NCBI RefSeq assembly: GCF_042693015.1
Contig: NZ_CP170544.1
Coordinates: 1,860,001 to 1,924,000, forward strand
DNA: 64,000 nucleotides
Source of the DNA: Sphingomonas_E sp042693015
Lineage (GTDB): Bacteria; Pseudomonadota; Alphaproteobacteria; Sphingomonadales; Sphingomonadaceae
Reading direction: 5' to 3'
The stretch's first letter is position 1; every line of letters begins with the position of its first letter. The notes under the pieces were generated by a model. That model was given only the letters and a program-made list of their open reading frames with translations, did no database searches and was not told where the DNA came from. The translations under genes and the position numbers were made by a program. This document shows, one piece after another, positions 8,224 to 17,217 of this stretch.

Positions 8224-8916
8224 TTATGTTCGTTGGTGATTGGTGAGCGCTGCAATCGCATCGAGCAGGCGCGCCACCTGATAATCGAAGAAGCTGTCGA
8301 AATGGCCGTCGCCACCGACCATGGCGAGCAAAGCGGTGACGGGCGCGTGCAGCGCCGGCTCCATGCGCGCTACCTGATCGGGCGTGATCACCTGCGGCGC
8401 GGCGCGATTGCTGATCTCGTTGTGGATCGCGCCCATGATGTCGCCCCAGACCCACAGGGTCGCGCGGGCGAGATCCTCCCCGTCCAGGCCCGTGCGGCGC
8501 AGCGCGTCGACCAGCGGCAGCGACTTGTTGAACCAGGCGATCGAGGCGCCGCCGCCTTCCCAGATCAGCAGGTGGATAAGCTGCGGATAGCGCAGAAAGA
8601 AGGCACGGGTGGCATGGCACCAGCCGGCGATCGCGTCGAGCGGCGGCATGGCGGCATCCATCTCCACCACCAGCTCGCGCAGCATATGCTCGGTCAGCGC
8701 CTGGTGCAGATCATGGCTGCTGCCGAAATAGGTGTAGAGCGCCATCGGGCTGGCGCCCAGTTCGCGCGCCAACGCATTGAGCGAAAAAGGCGCGGCCGGC
8801 TGGCGCGCGATCATCTCCGCCGCAACCGTGAGCACGGCGTCGCGCGAAAGGCGCGGGCGTCGGCCCCGGCGGACCTCCCCTTTGCCTTTCCGGGTCGCGA
8901 CATCTGTCGTCACCAT
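8224..8916 (-). CDS. TetR family transcriptional regulator
   Basis: A 230-residue regulator. The N-terminal helix-turn-helix spans roughly residues 30-70 (LSLNALARELGAS-like segment followed by ALYTYFGS), and the helical C-terminal domain would bind a ligand. ATG 8916 is preferred because GGAGGGG precedes it; an in-frame GTG at 8937 would add seven residues. The gene leads into the di-iron hydroxylase and membrane protein genes on the same strand. A 21-bp near-perfect palindrome 30 bp upstream is the likely operator, so autoregulation of the operon is inferred. Confidence 0.85.
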   Translation of the reverse strand: MVTTDVATRKGKGEVRRGRRPRLSRDAVLTVAAEMIARQPAAPFSLNALARELGASPMALYTYFGSSHDLHQALTEHMLRELVVEMDAAMPPLDAIAGWCHATRAFFLRYPQLIHLLIWEGGGASIAWFNKSLPLVDALRRTGLDGEDLARATLWVWGDIMGAIHNEISNRAAPQVITPDQVARMEPALHAPVTALLAMVGGDGHFDSFFDYQVARLLDAIAALTNHQRT

Positions 8917-8946
8917 CCCCTCCACCGATCGAATCACAATTATCTA

Positions 8947-8967
8947 ATGGCATATATTATATGCCAT
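8947..8967. promoter_or_regulatory. Probable TetR operator palindrome
   Basis: Nine bases on the left (ATGGCATAT) mirror nine on the right (ATATGCCAT) around an ATT centre, making a 21-bp inverted repeat. It lies just upstream of the TetR gene on the minus strand and upstream of the broken opgC-like gene on the plus strand. Size and place fit a TetR-dimer site. The remaining 270 bp up to 9239 hold no gene that I can support. Confidence 0.65.
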
Positions 8968-9239
8968 ACAAGAATGAATTTCGATCGGGCGCAGGCGATC
9001 CATCGTTCGAGCGCGGCAGCCACCAACCAAGGCGTCAGCGATTCAGCCAAGCCAATTCGCCGAAGGCAAACGCAAGATGGCGGCGAGGAATCCCAGATCG
9101 CCACGGTGCAAACGCGACGACCGCCGCCGCGCACTCTCCCAGCGACAGATACGATCTCATGGCGAGATTGGTTAACGGCTTGCAATATCCTCTCTTATCA
9201 TATGTTAGTTTTCCGGGGACAATTTGGGGGGGAAGCCGG

Positions 9240-9529
9240 ATGCGCTTACATCTGGTTGACGGAATCCGTGGGCATTTACTCATCGGAATGCTGATAGCTC
9301 ATCTCAGCTTCAGCGAAGGGATGAACTATCTCCGATACATGCATCATCACTTCTTCATCAGCATGTATGATGCGGAATTTTTTATCCCGATTTCGGGGTT
9401 CATCATCGGTTATCTTTACGCGACGCGGATCAAGACGGTCGGAGGATTCTACGCCTTCCTCAATGGTCGCCTCGGTACTATTTACAAATATTACCTGATC
9501 AGTGCGATCCCTTTCCTGTTGCTGATGGG
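9240..9529 (+). pseudogene. OpgC-like membrane protein, 5' part (split by IS)
   Basis: From ATG 9240, which has the strong SD GGGGGGAAG, the frame encodes about 96 residues beginning RLHLVDGIRGHLLIG, then HLSFSEGMNYLRYM and FFIPISGFIIGYLYATR. This is the N-terminal pattern of OpgC-domain acyltransferase-like membrane proteins, related to those that succinylate periplasmic glucans. The frame runs into the left end of the IS element and stops inside it. The 3' part of the gene resumes at 10890. Function of the intact protein is inferred from family only. Confidence 0.8.
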
Positions 9530-9540
9530 GTGGACGCCCC
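9530..9540. repeat. IS left inverted repeat
   Basis: GTGGACGCCCC is the exact reverse complement of the sequence at 10878-10888. It marks the left end of the IS110-family element inside the opgC-like gene. Confidence 0.7.
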
Positions 9541-9596
9541 CCGACGGCATCGATGTGTCAAAGTGGAGGTGTTGAACACCACTGAGGGAGGCGTCC

Positions 9597-10631
9597 GTGT
9601 CGCAGGTTGCCACAATTGGTCTGGATATCGCCAAGAACGTATTTCATGCGCACGGCGCTGATGAGTGCGGTGCCATGGTGTTCAGTCGCAAACTGACGAG
9701 GGTCAAGCTGCTCGACTTCTTCGTCGGTCAGCCGGTCTGTGTTGTAGCGCTCGAAGCGTGCGGCGGCGCGCATCACTGGGCGCGCGAACTGCAGGCGATG
9801 GGACACGATGTGCGGCTAATCCCGCCGGCCTACGTGAAGCCGTTCGTGAAGCGGAACAAGAACGATGCGATCGATGCCGAGGCGATCTGTGAGGCAGCGC
9901 AGCGTCCAAACATGCGCTTCGTCGCGGTGAAGAGCGAGCAGCAGCAGGCTGCGGGGCTTGTGTTCCGCACGCGTGATCTGGTGGTGCGTCAGCGCACCCA
10001 GCTCATTAATGCGATCCGCGGCCACTTGGCCGAGTATGGCTGGGTGGCGCCACGCGGGACCGCGCATATGGCGATGCTGGCTGACCTTCTGGAGGATGAG
10101 GCGATGACCTCGAGCCTGCCGGAAGCGGCGCGGCCGATGTTCAAGCTCATGGTCGACCTGCTCGCGGAACTCGACAAGCAGATATCCGTGCTCGATCGTG
10201 AGATCGCGCGGCGTGCAAAGGAGGATGCAGCAGCCCGACGATTGATGACTATTCCTGGCATCGGACCCATTGCTGCGACGGCCATTATCGCGCTAGCGCC
10301 GCCGATCGAGGCCTTCCGCAAGAGTCGCGACTTCGCTGCCTGGCTCGGCCTCGCGCCCCGTCAGCACTCGACAGGCGGAAAGCAGCGATTGGGCAGCATT
10401 TCGAAAATGGGAGAGCGGACCATCAGGCGGCTGCTCATCATTGGCGGCAGCTCTATCGTGCGCCAGGCGTGTCGCTTCGGTGCGCCGACTGGCTCGTGGC
10501 TGGAGCGGATGCTGGCCCGCAAGCCGCGCATGCTCGTCACCGTCGCGCTCGCCAACAAGATGGCGCGCATGGCCTGGGCGCTGCTCACCAGGAACGAAGA
10601 TTACAGAGCTCCGGCAGTGGTCACGGCGTAA
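9597..10631 (+). CDS. IS110 family transposase
   Basis: A 344-residue DEDD transposase. The N-terminal RuvC-like half has Asp10 (GLDIAKNVF), Glu53 (VALEACGG), and Asp90 and Asp93 (KNDAIDAEAI). The C-terminal transposase_20 half has TIPGIGPIAATAI and then FAAWLGLAPRQHSTGGK, which carries the conserved serine region. It starts with GTG at 9597 behind GAGGGAGGC. The length is normal and the frame is intact, so the element may be active. It moves DNA by a Holliday-junction-like mechanism known for the family. Confidence 0.93.
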   Translation: MSQVATIGLDIAKNVFHAHGADECGAMVFSRKLTRVKLLDFFVGQPVCVVALEACGGAHHWARELQAMGHDVRLIPPAYVKPFVKRNKNDAIDAEAICEAAQRPNMRFVAVKSEQQQAAGLVFRTRDLVVRQRTQLINAIRGHLAEYGWVAPRGTAHMAMLADLLEDEAMTSSLPEAARPMFKLMVDLLAELDKQISVLDREIARRAKEDAAARRLMTIPGIGPIAATAIIALAPPIEAFRKSRDFAAWLGLAPRQHSTGGKQRLGSISKMGERTIRRLLIIGGSSIVRQACRFGAPTGSWLERMLARKPRMLVTVALANKMARMAWALLTRNEDYRAPAVVTA

Positions 10632-10877
10632 GCCAGGACTGAGGCCAGAGGCGTCGGGGACGTAGGCGGTCGAAGGAGGGTATGGCACAACAGTCGGCGA
10701 GACGGGGCTGGAAGAACCAGGGAATGTCGGAGCGCTAACCAAGCGCGCGTTGCTGAAATGGATCCGGTCCGCGAACTCCCATACTGGCCCGCAGCTATGG
10801 CGCTGCTCATCGAGGCCGGACAGATGACAGCATCCGACTACGTGCCAACATGCCCCGATTTACTGCTTGCATCCAAA

Positions 10878-10888
10878 GGGGCGTCCAC
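10878..10888. repeat. IS right inverted repeat
   Basis: GGGGCGTCCAC mirrors the left end at 9530-9540 exactly over 11 bp. The opgC-like reading frame resumes directly after it. Confidence 0.7.
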
Positions 10889-10889
10889 A

Positions 10890-11736
10890 GATGACATTCA
10901 GCAGCACCTCTTTGGCAGAAACGCTGCCGCTCATCGGAAGCGTCGCCGTAATGCGGGATGGCGGGGCCTATTCCGATATTCTGCCGATCTATTTCTACTG
11001 TTTCCTGCTGCTCTACGGCCTGTTCTGGATGGTGCCTCGCATTGGCCTCGGAACCGTGCTGGCAATCTCCGGGCTTATCTACGCAGCGAGCCAGGCGACC
11101 TATGCAGCCGGGATGTTCGGCTATGGCAACCGCTTCATCGTGTTTGACGTCCCGGCGTGGCAATTTCTGTTAATGGCCTTCCTGTATATCGGAACCCGAT
11201 CGCAGGATGCGGCAGAGCTCATCAAACGCCTGCCGCAGGGCACGTTCTATGCCCTGATGGCAGTTGCCGCCGTGGTCGTCCTTGTCGGACGCCAGACCAG
11301 CTATTTCCCGACACCGTTTGAAGGGTTTGCGGAGTTGAACAGCAATTGGCCGCGAGTGCAGTTGCACCCCGTCTACCTCTTCAAGATTCTCGCCTTCATC
11401 TCGCTATTTTGCGCGATTCTGCTGCGTCCAGAAGGGCCACTGGCATGGCTCGATCGGGTCATGCGCTGGTACTTCTCGCTTCCCTTCCTGGTGAATGCGG
11501 GGAAATATTCGATCCAGATGTTCACACTTCACGTCTTCATGATGGCCGGCTTCCAGCAGGCTGCGCCCTCATTGTCTGCACCTGGCCGCTACGCGCTCGC
11601 CGCAAGCCTCGTTCTGCTGTTTATCGTGGTGCCCGGTGCATGGGTGACAGCAAAGCGCGACATGCGACTTCGCCAGTCACCGGCCCCTGCAGAATCCGCT
11701 GCGCCTTCGCGCCCCACCTCGCCGGGTGAAGTATAA
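10890..11736 (+). pseudogene. OpgC-like membrane protein, 3' part (split by IS)
   Basis: About 281 residues continue the gene interrupted at 9529, starting at TFSSTSLAETLPLIG. The part has at least seven hydrophobic segments (for example SDILPIYFYCFLLLYGLFW, VLAISGLIYAAS and ALAASLVLLFIVVPGAW) and the OpgC-type NAGKYSIQMFTLHVF near the end. With the 5' part this makes about 378 residues, the usual size for OpgC-domain proteins. An internal TTG at 10867 inside the IS end could in theory start a truncated product. I treat it as a fragment. Confidence 0.78.
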
Positions 11737-11823
11737 GGCGGGGTGGCAGAGCGGCCCTATGGGCTCTGGGACCGATCGACATTCGGGATTACCAGGAAGC
11801 GCATAGGGCCAGCGGCATCGAAC

Positions 11824-12975
11824 TTAGCGGCGCGCGGCCTCGCCCGTCAGATAGCGCGTTCGGAGCGCGTTGATCTCCTCGCCGTCCAGCCCCAGCCCGT
11901 CCTTCAGATAGGCGTCGAACGAACCGTAACTTTTCTCCACCTCGTCGAACGCCGCCTGGATATATTCGGCGCGCACGCCCAGCACCGGCTCCAGCTTCTC
12001 GCGCGGCATCATCTTGGCGACCGAAGTGATCGTCGCCTCATTCTTGGCGCGCAGATATTCGTTGCTGGCGAGATAATCGGCCATCACCGTTTCGCGTGGC
12101 ACGCCCAGCAGGGTCAGGATCACCGCCGTCGCCCAGCCGGTGCGGTCCTTGCCGGCGGTGCAGTGATAGAGGGTCCCGCCCGCGGTCGGATCGTCGAGCC
12201 GATCGAGCAGCCCTGCATAAGCCGCCTTGGCGCTGCTGAGCGTCACGAAGTCGCGATTGGCATCGACCATCAGCGCGGCGCCCTTGCCGGCCATGATCGC
12301 GGCACCCGCTTTCTTCATGTCTCCGCCCAGGCTGCCCGTGCTGTCGGCCGCGACGTCGAGGACGAGCGGCTGCGCGCCCGCGGGCACGCGATCGGGTTCG
12401 CGCTGCCGTTCGGTTTCGGTGCGCAGATCCGCGACCAGCGTCAGGCCGAGGCCGCCCATCGCCGCCAGATCGGCATCGCTCAATCGGTCGAGCTGATCTG
12501 AGCGATAGATCATCCCCATCTTCACCCAGCGGCCGTCGTTGGTGCGATAACCGCCGATGTCGCGCAGATTGGGGATGGTCGCCAGATGCAGCCCGCGATC
12601 GGCGATGACGAGCGGCGCGCCATGTTCCGGCACCAGTGCGAAGAACCAGCGCTTGCCCGGCATCAGGCCGGACACACGAATGCCGCCGATCGCATCGCCA
12701 TGGCCTACGGGCTTGTCGCGCGCGATCTGTTCCGGGTCATGGCCGGCATAGACGGTCACGCGGCCCGCGCCCGGCGCCGACCAGTTGATCTGCGCATCGC
12801 CATTGTCGGCAACGCGGTTCACGCTGGCGCTGGTGAAGGGAATGACGCCGGATTGCTCTTCCGAAATCGCCGCCGGCGCACGTGTCGCCCCGGTCGCGCA
12901 TCCCGCCAGCAGCGGCACGGCGGCCGCGATCGAGGCAGCCACAGCGAACCGAAAAGTCGAACCCCGGTTATTCAT
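11824..12975 (-). CDS. Tyrosine-protein phosphatase lipoprotein (IphP type)
   Basis: A 383-residue protein with a lipobox (LLAGC, Cys26), so it is probably a lipoprotein facing the periplasm. Residues 45-125 look like a fibronectin-like domain. The phosphatase domain then carries NLRDIGGYRT (from 136), the RSDQL segment and the catalytic P-loop HCTAGKDRTG at 271-280, with Cys272 as the nucleophile. It would remove phosphate from tyrosine or from small phospho-compounds. It follows the SDR, phosphoesterase and TonB genes on the same strand and may belong to their operon. The start has GGGAGAGGG upstream. Confidence 0.88.
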   Translation of the reverse strand: MNNRGSTFRFAVAASIAAAVPLLAGCATGATRAPAAISEEQSGVIPFTSASVNRVADNGDAQINWSAPGAGRVTVYAGHDPEQIARDKPVGHGDAIGGIRVSGLMPGKRWFFALVPEHGAPLVIADRGLHLATIPNLRDIGGYRTNDGRWVKMGMIYRSDQLDRLSDADLAAMGGLGLTLVADLRTETERQREPDRVPAGAQPLVLDVAADSTGSLGGDMKKAGAAIMAGKGAALMVDANRDFVTLSSAKAAYAGLLDRLDDPTAGGTLYHCTAGKDRTGWATAVILTLLGVPRETVMADYLASNEYLRAKNEATITSVAKMMPREKLEPVLGVRAEYIQAAFDEVEKSYGSFDAYLKDGLGLDGEEINALRTRYLTGEAARR

Positions 12976-13011
12976 TCCCTCTCCCTTCTTATCCCGCTGG
13001 CCTTTTTGGCC

Positions 13012-13797
13012 TTATCCGCGCTGGGACGAGATATTCCCGCCGTCGACGACGATCTCCGCGGCGGTGACATAGCTCGCTTCGGCCGAAAGCAGGAAGCGGA
13101 CGACGCGGCCGATTTCCTCCGGCACGCCGATCCGTTCGAGGAGGATGCGCTTTTCGAAATAACCCTGCGGCAGATTGTCGACCGCGGGCTTCATCATCGC
13201 GGTCATGATCTGGCCGGGCGACACCGAATTGACGCGGATGCCGTGCGGCGCCAGGCCATCGGCAAGCGAGCGGACGAGCGAGAGCATGCCGCCCTTGGCC
13301 GCGGTGTAGACCGGGTTGATGCCATTGCCGAGCGTCGCGTTGATCGAGGTGATGGCGACGATCGCCGATCCCGGATTGGCCTTCAGATCGGGCTGGAGCT
13401 GCTGGGTCAACAGCGCCAGCGGACGCAGATGGGTGTTGATGCCCGCGGCCCAGCTTTCCTCGGTAATGCCTTCCAGCGATCCCGTATCGACGATACCGGC
13501 AGCATGGACGAGGCCGCCGATCGCGCCCACCGCCTCACGGCTTGCGGCGATCGCAGCCGGATAGGCGGCGATGTCGGTGATGTCGACGCCCAGGCCCAGC
13601 GCCTTCACGCCAAATTCGGCCGCGATCGCCGCTGCGCTCTCCGCAGCCTTGGCGCCGTTGATGTCCCACAGCGCCACGCCACGGCCGACAGCGGCCAGCG
13701 CGCGGGCGGAGGCCAGGCCGATGCCCGATGCGCCGCCGGTGATGATGACGGCGGTGCCGGGATTGCCCAATGCGGGCGAAAGGTCGGTGGAAGCCAT
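13012..13797 (-). CDS. SDR family NAD(P)-dependent oxidoreductase
   Basis: A 261-residue short-chain dehydrogenase. The nucleotide-binding motif TGGASGIG is at residues 20-27, Asp45 after the second strand suggests NAD preference, and the catalytic set is Ser151, Tyr164 and Lys168 (YTAAK). The C-terminal VDGGNISSQRG closes the fold. It would oxidise or reduce a hydroxyl/keto group of a small cytoplasmic substrate that cannot be named. It lies 29 bp after the phosphoesterase gene and before the tyrosine phosphatase gene, so it is probably in the TonB-receptor operon. Confidence 0.9.
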   Translation of the reverse strand: MASTDLSPALGNPGTAVIITGGASGIGLASARALAAVGRGVALWDINGAKAAESAAAIAAEFGVKALGLGVDITDIAAYPAAIAASREAVGAIGGLVHAAGIVDTGSLEGITEESWAAGINTHLRPLALLTQQLQPDLKANPGSAIVAITSINATLGNGINPVYTAAKGGMLSLVRSLADGLAPHGIRVNSVSPGQIMTAMMKPAVDNLPQGYFEKRILLERIGVPEEIGRVVRFLLSAEASYVTAAEIVVDGGNISSQRG

Positions 13798-13826
13798 GGA
13801 CCAATATTCTCCGTGATGCGGGATGT

Positions 13827-14876
13827 TCAGTGAGGTGAAACGGGGGCCGGGGCAAGCGATTGGGCTTTGGCTTTCGGCCCAACTTTACCGAAGAAGCCTT
13901 CCAGCCGAAGATTCGTGATGCGGGGCTCGCCCTCAGCCACCGCAACCCACATCACATGGTCCACCACGGCGGGGTCGTCCGCCGCGCCACCGGGCATTCC
14001 GCCGGTCGTGCCGAGTTGGACATAGTCGCGCCCCGCACGCACCTCATGGGCATATTTGTGATAATGGCCGGCCAGCATCGTGTAGGGCCTGCCCTTCAGC
14101 ATCGCCTCGATCGCCCGGAAGGCAGGTGAATCCACCTTCCAGGCCGGCCGGTGCATCAGCACGAATATCCAGCGTGGGTTGGGGGTCTTCGCCAGCGCAT
14201 CGCGGACCATCTTCACCTGATCACTGCTGAAGGCGACATTCTCCGATCCGCGGATCTTCGCCGCCAGTTCCGCCAGCTTCGGGTCGCTCGCAAACAGCGC
14301 GTCGGCCTTGGCGGGATCGCCCTGCAGCGCGGTGAACACCGTCTTCATCGCCTCCGCGCCATATTGCTGGAACAGCTTCATCCGCGCGATCTTCGGCTGC
14401 GGCGGGTCCTCGGTATTCAGGACCAGGAACAAGGCGCCCTTGTAGGTGAAGCTGTAATAGTCCGCGCCCAGCCGCTTGCGCCAATCGGCGCGCTGCACCT
14501 CGTTGGTGAGGTCATGGTTGCCGGGCACGTAGAAGAAGGGGACGGCAAGCTTGCCGATCGCCGCATTCACCTCCCCCCATTCCTGGTCGAGCCGCGCCTG
14601 ATCTTCGGTATTGCCCTCGATCAGATCGCCGATGTTGATCACGAAATCGGGCCGGAGTTCGTCCACCTTCGCGATCGCATCCTCGAACACACCGGGCCGA
14701 TGCTGGCCGGTGCGATCGCCGATCACCACGAAGCGGAACTCGGCCGGCCCGCCCGCAAAGGCGCGTTCGGTGCGGGGGACATCGGCCGCGCCCGGCCGAT
14801 AATCCCCCTCCCCCATCGCGGCGCCGGAGAAGGAGAGGAAGATCGCCCCCAACGCCGCGACGGAGTATCGCATCAT
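13827..14876 (-). CDS. Exported calcineurin-like metallophosphoesterase
   Basis: A 349-residue protein with a signal peptide (AALGAIFLSFSGAAMG) and the metallophosphoesterase motifs in order: GDRTGQHRPG in place of the usual DxH, GDLIEGN, GNHDL, a later His in LMHRPAW, and GHYHKYA. The DxH position reads GDRTG, so one metal ligand may differ from the classic site. It would cleave a phosphate ester in the periplasm. ATG 14876 has GGTGAG just upstream; the longer open frame to 15002 overlaps the TonB receptor gene and is rejected. Only 8 bp separate it from the receptor stop. Confidence 0.85.
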   Translation of the reverse strand: MMRYSVAALGAIFLSFSGAAMGEGDYRPGAADVPRTERAFAGGPAEFRFVVIGDRTGQHRPGVFEDAIAKVDELRPDFVINIGDLIEGNTEDQARLDQEWGEVNAAIGKLAVPFFYVPGNHDLTNEVQRADWRKRLGADYYSFTYKGALFLVLNTEDPPQPKIARMKLFQQYGAEAMKTVFTALQGDPAKADALFASDPKLAELAAKIRGSENVAFSSDQVKMVRDALAKTPNPRWIFVLMHRPAWKVDSPAFRAIEAMLKGRPYTMLAGHYHKYAHEVRAGRDYVQLGTTGGMPGGAADDPAVVDHVMWVAVAEGEPRITNLRLEGFFGKVGPKAKAQSLAPAPVSPH

Positions 14877-14884
14877 TCTCACCG

Positions 14885-17044
14885 TCAGAAATCGACGCTG
14901 AGATCGAGACCATAGGTGCGCGGTTCGCCGAACAGCGCGCCGGGGCGGCCGATGTTGAACTGCATGATGTAATATTCCTTGTCGGTGAGGTTCCGACCCC
15001 ACAGGCCAAGGCGCACGCCATCGACGCCCGGAATGTCGCCCAGATCCAGCCGGGCGTTGAGCAGGCCATAATCGCCGATGATATATTTGCCGCCGCTGAT
15101 CGTGGAGTTGGTGAACTTGTCGCTCTGCATCGTGTAGTTCACGTTGGCGGTGAGCGTGCCGATCGGCGTCGGCGGCAGATCGTAACGGACGTCGAACGCG
15201 ATCGTGTGCTTGGGCGCGTTGGTGAAGCGGTAATTGTCCGCCACATCGACGCCCGCCGCGTTGATCACCTCGTCATATTGCGCGTCGAGATAGCCATAGT
15301 TGAAGGTGACGCGCAGATCGCGCACCGGCGCCAGCGTCAGATCCGCCTCGACACCCTTCACCGTCGCCTTGCCGGCGTTGAGCACGTCGGTGATCCGCAC
15401 ATTGGTGGGATCGGACTGCACGTTGATCTGGATGTCCTTATAGTTGGACACGAAGGCCGCGATGTTCAGCCGCACCCTGTTGTCCAGGAACTGGCCCTTC
15501 ATGCCGGCTTCGTAGGACCACAGCGTCTCCGGATCGAACCCCTGGTTGAACGCCGCGATCGAGCTGGCGCGGATGTTGAAGCCGCCGCTTTTGTAGCCCT
15601 TCACCGCCTTGGCATAGACGTTCACGCTCTCGGTCGCGTCGAAGGCCAGCACGAAGCTCGGGCTGAAATCGTTGAACTTGCGGTCGCCATCACCCATGCC
15701 GGGCACCGGCACGATCGGGCCGCCACCCACCTGCGTCTGCCGCACCAGCGTCGCCGCCCGCTGATCCCAGCTCTGCCGCGCGCCGATCGTGATGTGCAGC
15801 CGTCGGTCGATCCATTCCGGCGTCCAGGTCGCCTGTCCGAACAACGCATAGGATTCGTTGTCGATCGTCGCCGTGGTGAAGCTGCGCGTCAGTGTCGGCG
15901 GGCTGTAGCTGTTGCTGAAATTGCTGCCTTCTTCGGTGAAGTAATAGAAGCCCGCGACATATTGCAGGCCGCCGTCGAGCGCGTCACCGACGAACTGGAT
16001 TTCCTGGCTCCATTGATCCTGCTTGGCGCGGCTCTGGTTCTTCTGCAGCGGGAACGGCCCGATCGCACCGGTCAGATAATCCTGGTTCTGGAAGTTATCG
16101 AGCTTGCGATAGGCGGTGATCGAACGGATCGTCAGCCAGTCCGCGGCTTCCCATTCGCCGATCAGGCTATGTCCCTGCGAGGTCACATCGTTGGGCACCA
16201 CGTCGCGCACCAGCGGGCTGCCGGCATCGGGGCGCGGGATCGTCAGCGGATGGAGCGGCGACAACGCGACATAGATCGGCGTGTCGTTGATTTCCGAACG
16301 ATCATAGCTGTAGCGCAGGCTGATGCTGTCGGACGGCTCCCACAGCACGTCGGCACGCATCGCCTCGCGATCCTTGTCGCCCCAGCGCTTCACCTGCGTG
16401 CCCGGATTCTTGATGAAGCCGTCCTGCTGGGCATTCATGTAGGAGAAGCGCGCCGCGAACGTATCGCCGATCGGCACGTTCACCGCGCCCTTGATCCGCA
16501 GATTGTCGTAATTGCCGATCGTCACCTGCCCCTTGAAGCCAAAATCACCGAGATCCGGCTTCTTGGTGATGAAGTTGATCGCGCCGCCCGTTGCGTTGCG
16601 GCCGTACAGCGTCCCCTGCGGACCGCGCAGCACTTCCACGCGCTCCAGATCGGCAACTTCCAGCGCCTGCCCCTGGCTACGCGCGATATAGACGCCGTCC
16701 ATATAGACCGCGACGCCGCCATCCTGGGTGATCTGGTCGTCACTCAGGCCGACGCCGCGCATGAAGATCTGCGTGGTCGCAGCACTGTTCGGATGCGGGG
16801 TGAGCTGCAGATTGGGCACGTTCGCACGCAGATCGACGAGGCCGGTGATCGCCTTGCTTTCCAGATCCTTGGCACCGAACGCCGCGATCGAAATCGGCGT
16901 GTCCTGAAGGGACTCCTCGCGCTTCTGCGCGGTGACGACGATTTCCTCGATGCCATCCGAAGCCGCGTCCTGCGCGATGGCGGGCGTGATCCCCGCGGTT
17001 CCGACCAGCAGGCAAGTGACTATGCGCGCAAAACGACGATTCAT
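14885..17044 (-). CDS. TonB-dependent receptor
   Basis: A 719-residue outer-membrane receptor. A signal peptide ends at AIAQ and is followed by a TonB-box-like IEEIVVTAQKREE. The plug domain contains RGVGLSDDQITQDGGVAVYMDGVYIARSQG, then VEVLRGPQGTLYGRNATGGAINFITK. The beta-barrel ends in an aromatic residue (SVDF). This is the large sphingomonad receptor class with many possible substrates. With the downstream phosphoesterase, SDR and phosphatase genes it suggests uptake and dephosphorylation of one compound class, which is inference. A divergent TetR gene and a palindrome sit upstream. The SD GGGAGGG precedes the start. Confidence 0.93.
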   Translation of the reverse strand: MNRRFARIVTCLLVGTAGITPAIAQDAASDGIEEIVVTAQKREESLQDTPISIAAFGAKDLESKAITGLVDLRANVPNLQLTPHPNSAATTQIFMRGVGLSDDQITQDGGVAVYMDGVYIARSQGQALEVADLERVEVLRGPQGTLYGRNATGGAINFITKKPDLGDFGFKGQVTIGNYDNLRIKGAVNVPIGDTFAARFSYMNAQQDGFIKNPGTQVKRWGDKDREAMRADVLWEPSDSISLRYSYDRSEINDTPIYVALSPLHPLTIPRPDAGSPLVRDVVPNDVTSQGHSLIGEWEAADWLTIRSITAYRKLDNFQNQDYLTGAIGPFPLQKNQSRAKQDQWSQEIQFVGDALDGGLQYVAGFYYFTEEGSNFSNSYSPPTLTRSFTTATIDNESYALFGQATWTPEWIDRRLHITIGARQSWDQRAATLVRQTQVGGGPIVPVPGMGDGDRKFNDFSPSFVLAFDATESVNVYAKAVKGYKSGGFNIRASSIAAFNQGFDPETLWSYEAGMKGQFLDNRVRLNIAAFVSNYKDIQINVQSDPTNVRITDVLNAGKATVKGVEADLTLAPVRDLRVTFNYGYLDAQYDEVINAAGVDVADNYRFTNAPKHTIAFDVRYDLPPTPIGTLTANVNYTMQSDKFTNSTISGGKYIIGDYGLLNARLDLGDIPGVDGVRLGLWGRNLTDKEYYIMQFNIGRPGALFGEPRTYGLDLSVDF

Positions 17045-17112
17045 GCATCCCTCCCAAAAGAACGACGCGGGCGACGGCTGCGAATCCGCTTCTCTCCGCG
17101 ACGCGTCGTTTT

Positions 17113-17130
17113 CTACCTACGTGTAGGTAG
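17113..17130. promoter_or_regulatory. Probable TetR operator between TonB receptor and TetR genes
   Basis: CTACCTAC and GTAGGTAG form an 18-bp inverted repeat around a GT centre. It lies in the 173-bp divergent spacer, 69 bp before the TonB receptor start and 88 bp before the TetR start. Such a place lets one repressor control both directions. Confidence 0.65.
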
Positions 17131-17217
17131 ATTTCAAGTCCGTTTGAGAGCAATCTTTTGTAATGGGGCCGCGGGACGGGCGTTGCCGCCCCCGGCAAGG
17201 CGGAATAAGGCGGTGCC

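Larger units (their letters stand above)
9530..10889 (+). mobile_element. IS110-family insertion sequence (about 1,360 bp)
   Basis: The element holds one DEDD transposase gene and is bounded by 11-bp inverted repeats, GTGGACGCCCC at 9530-9540 and GGGGCGTCCAC at 10878-10888. The 258 bp after the transposase stop are non-coding, as in many IS110/IS1111 elements. An odd palindrome GGTGTTGAACACC (9568-9580) lies before the transposase. Removing 1,360 bp rejoins the two opgC-like halves in frame, and no clear target duplication is seen, which suits this family. Exact ends may be off by one or two bases. Confidence 0.85.

Noticed and set aside
8961..9239. N-terminal extension of the opgC-like protein from ATG 8961
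   Set aside because: The encoded stretch is polar, Arg-rich and unlike OpgC. ATG 9240 has a very strong SD and begins the family similarity.
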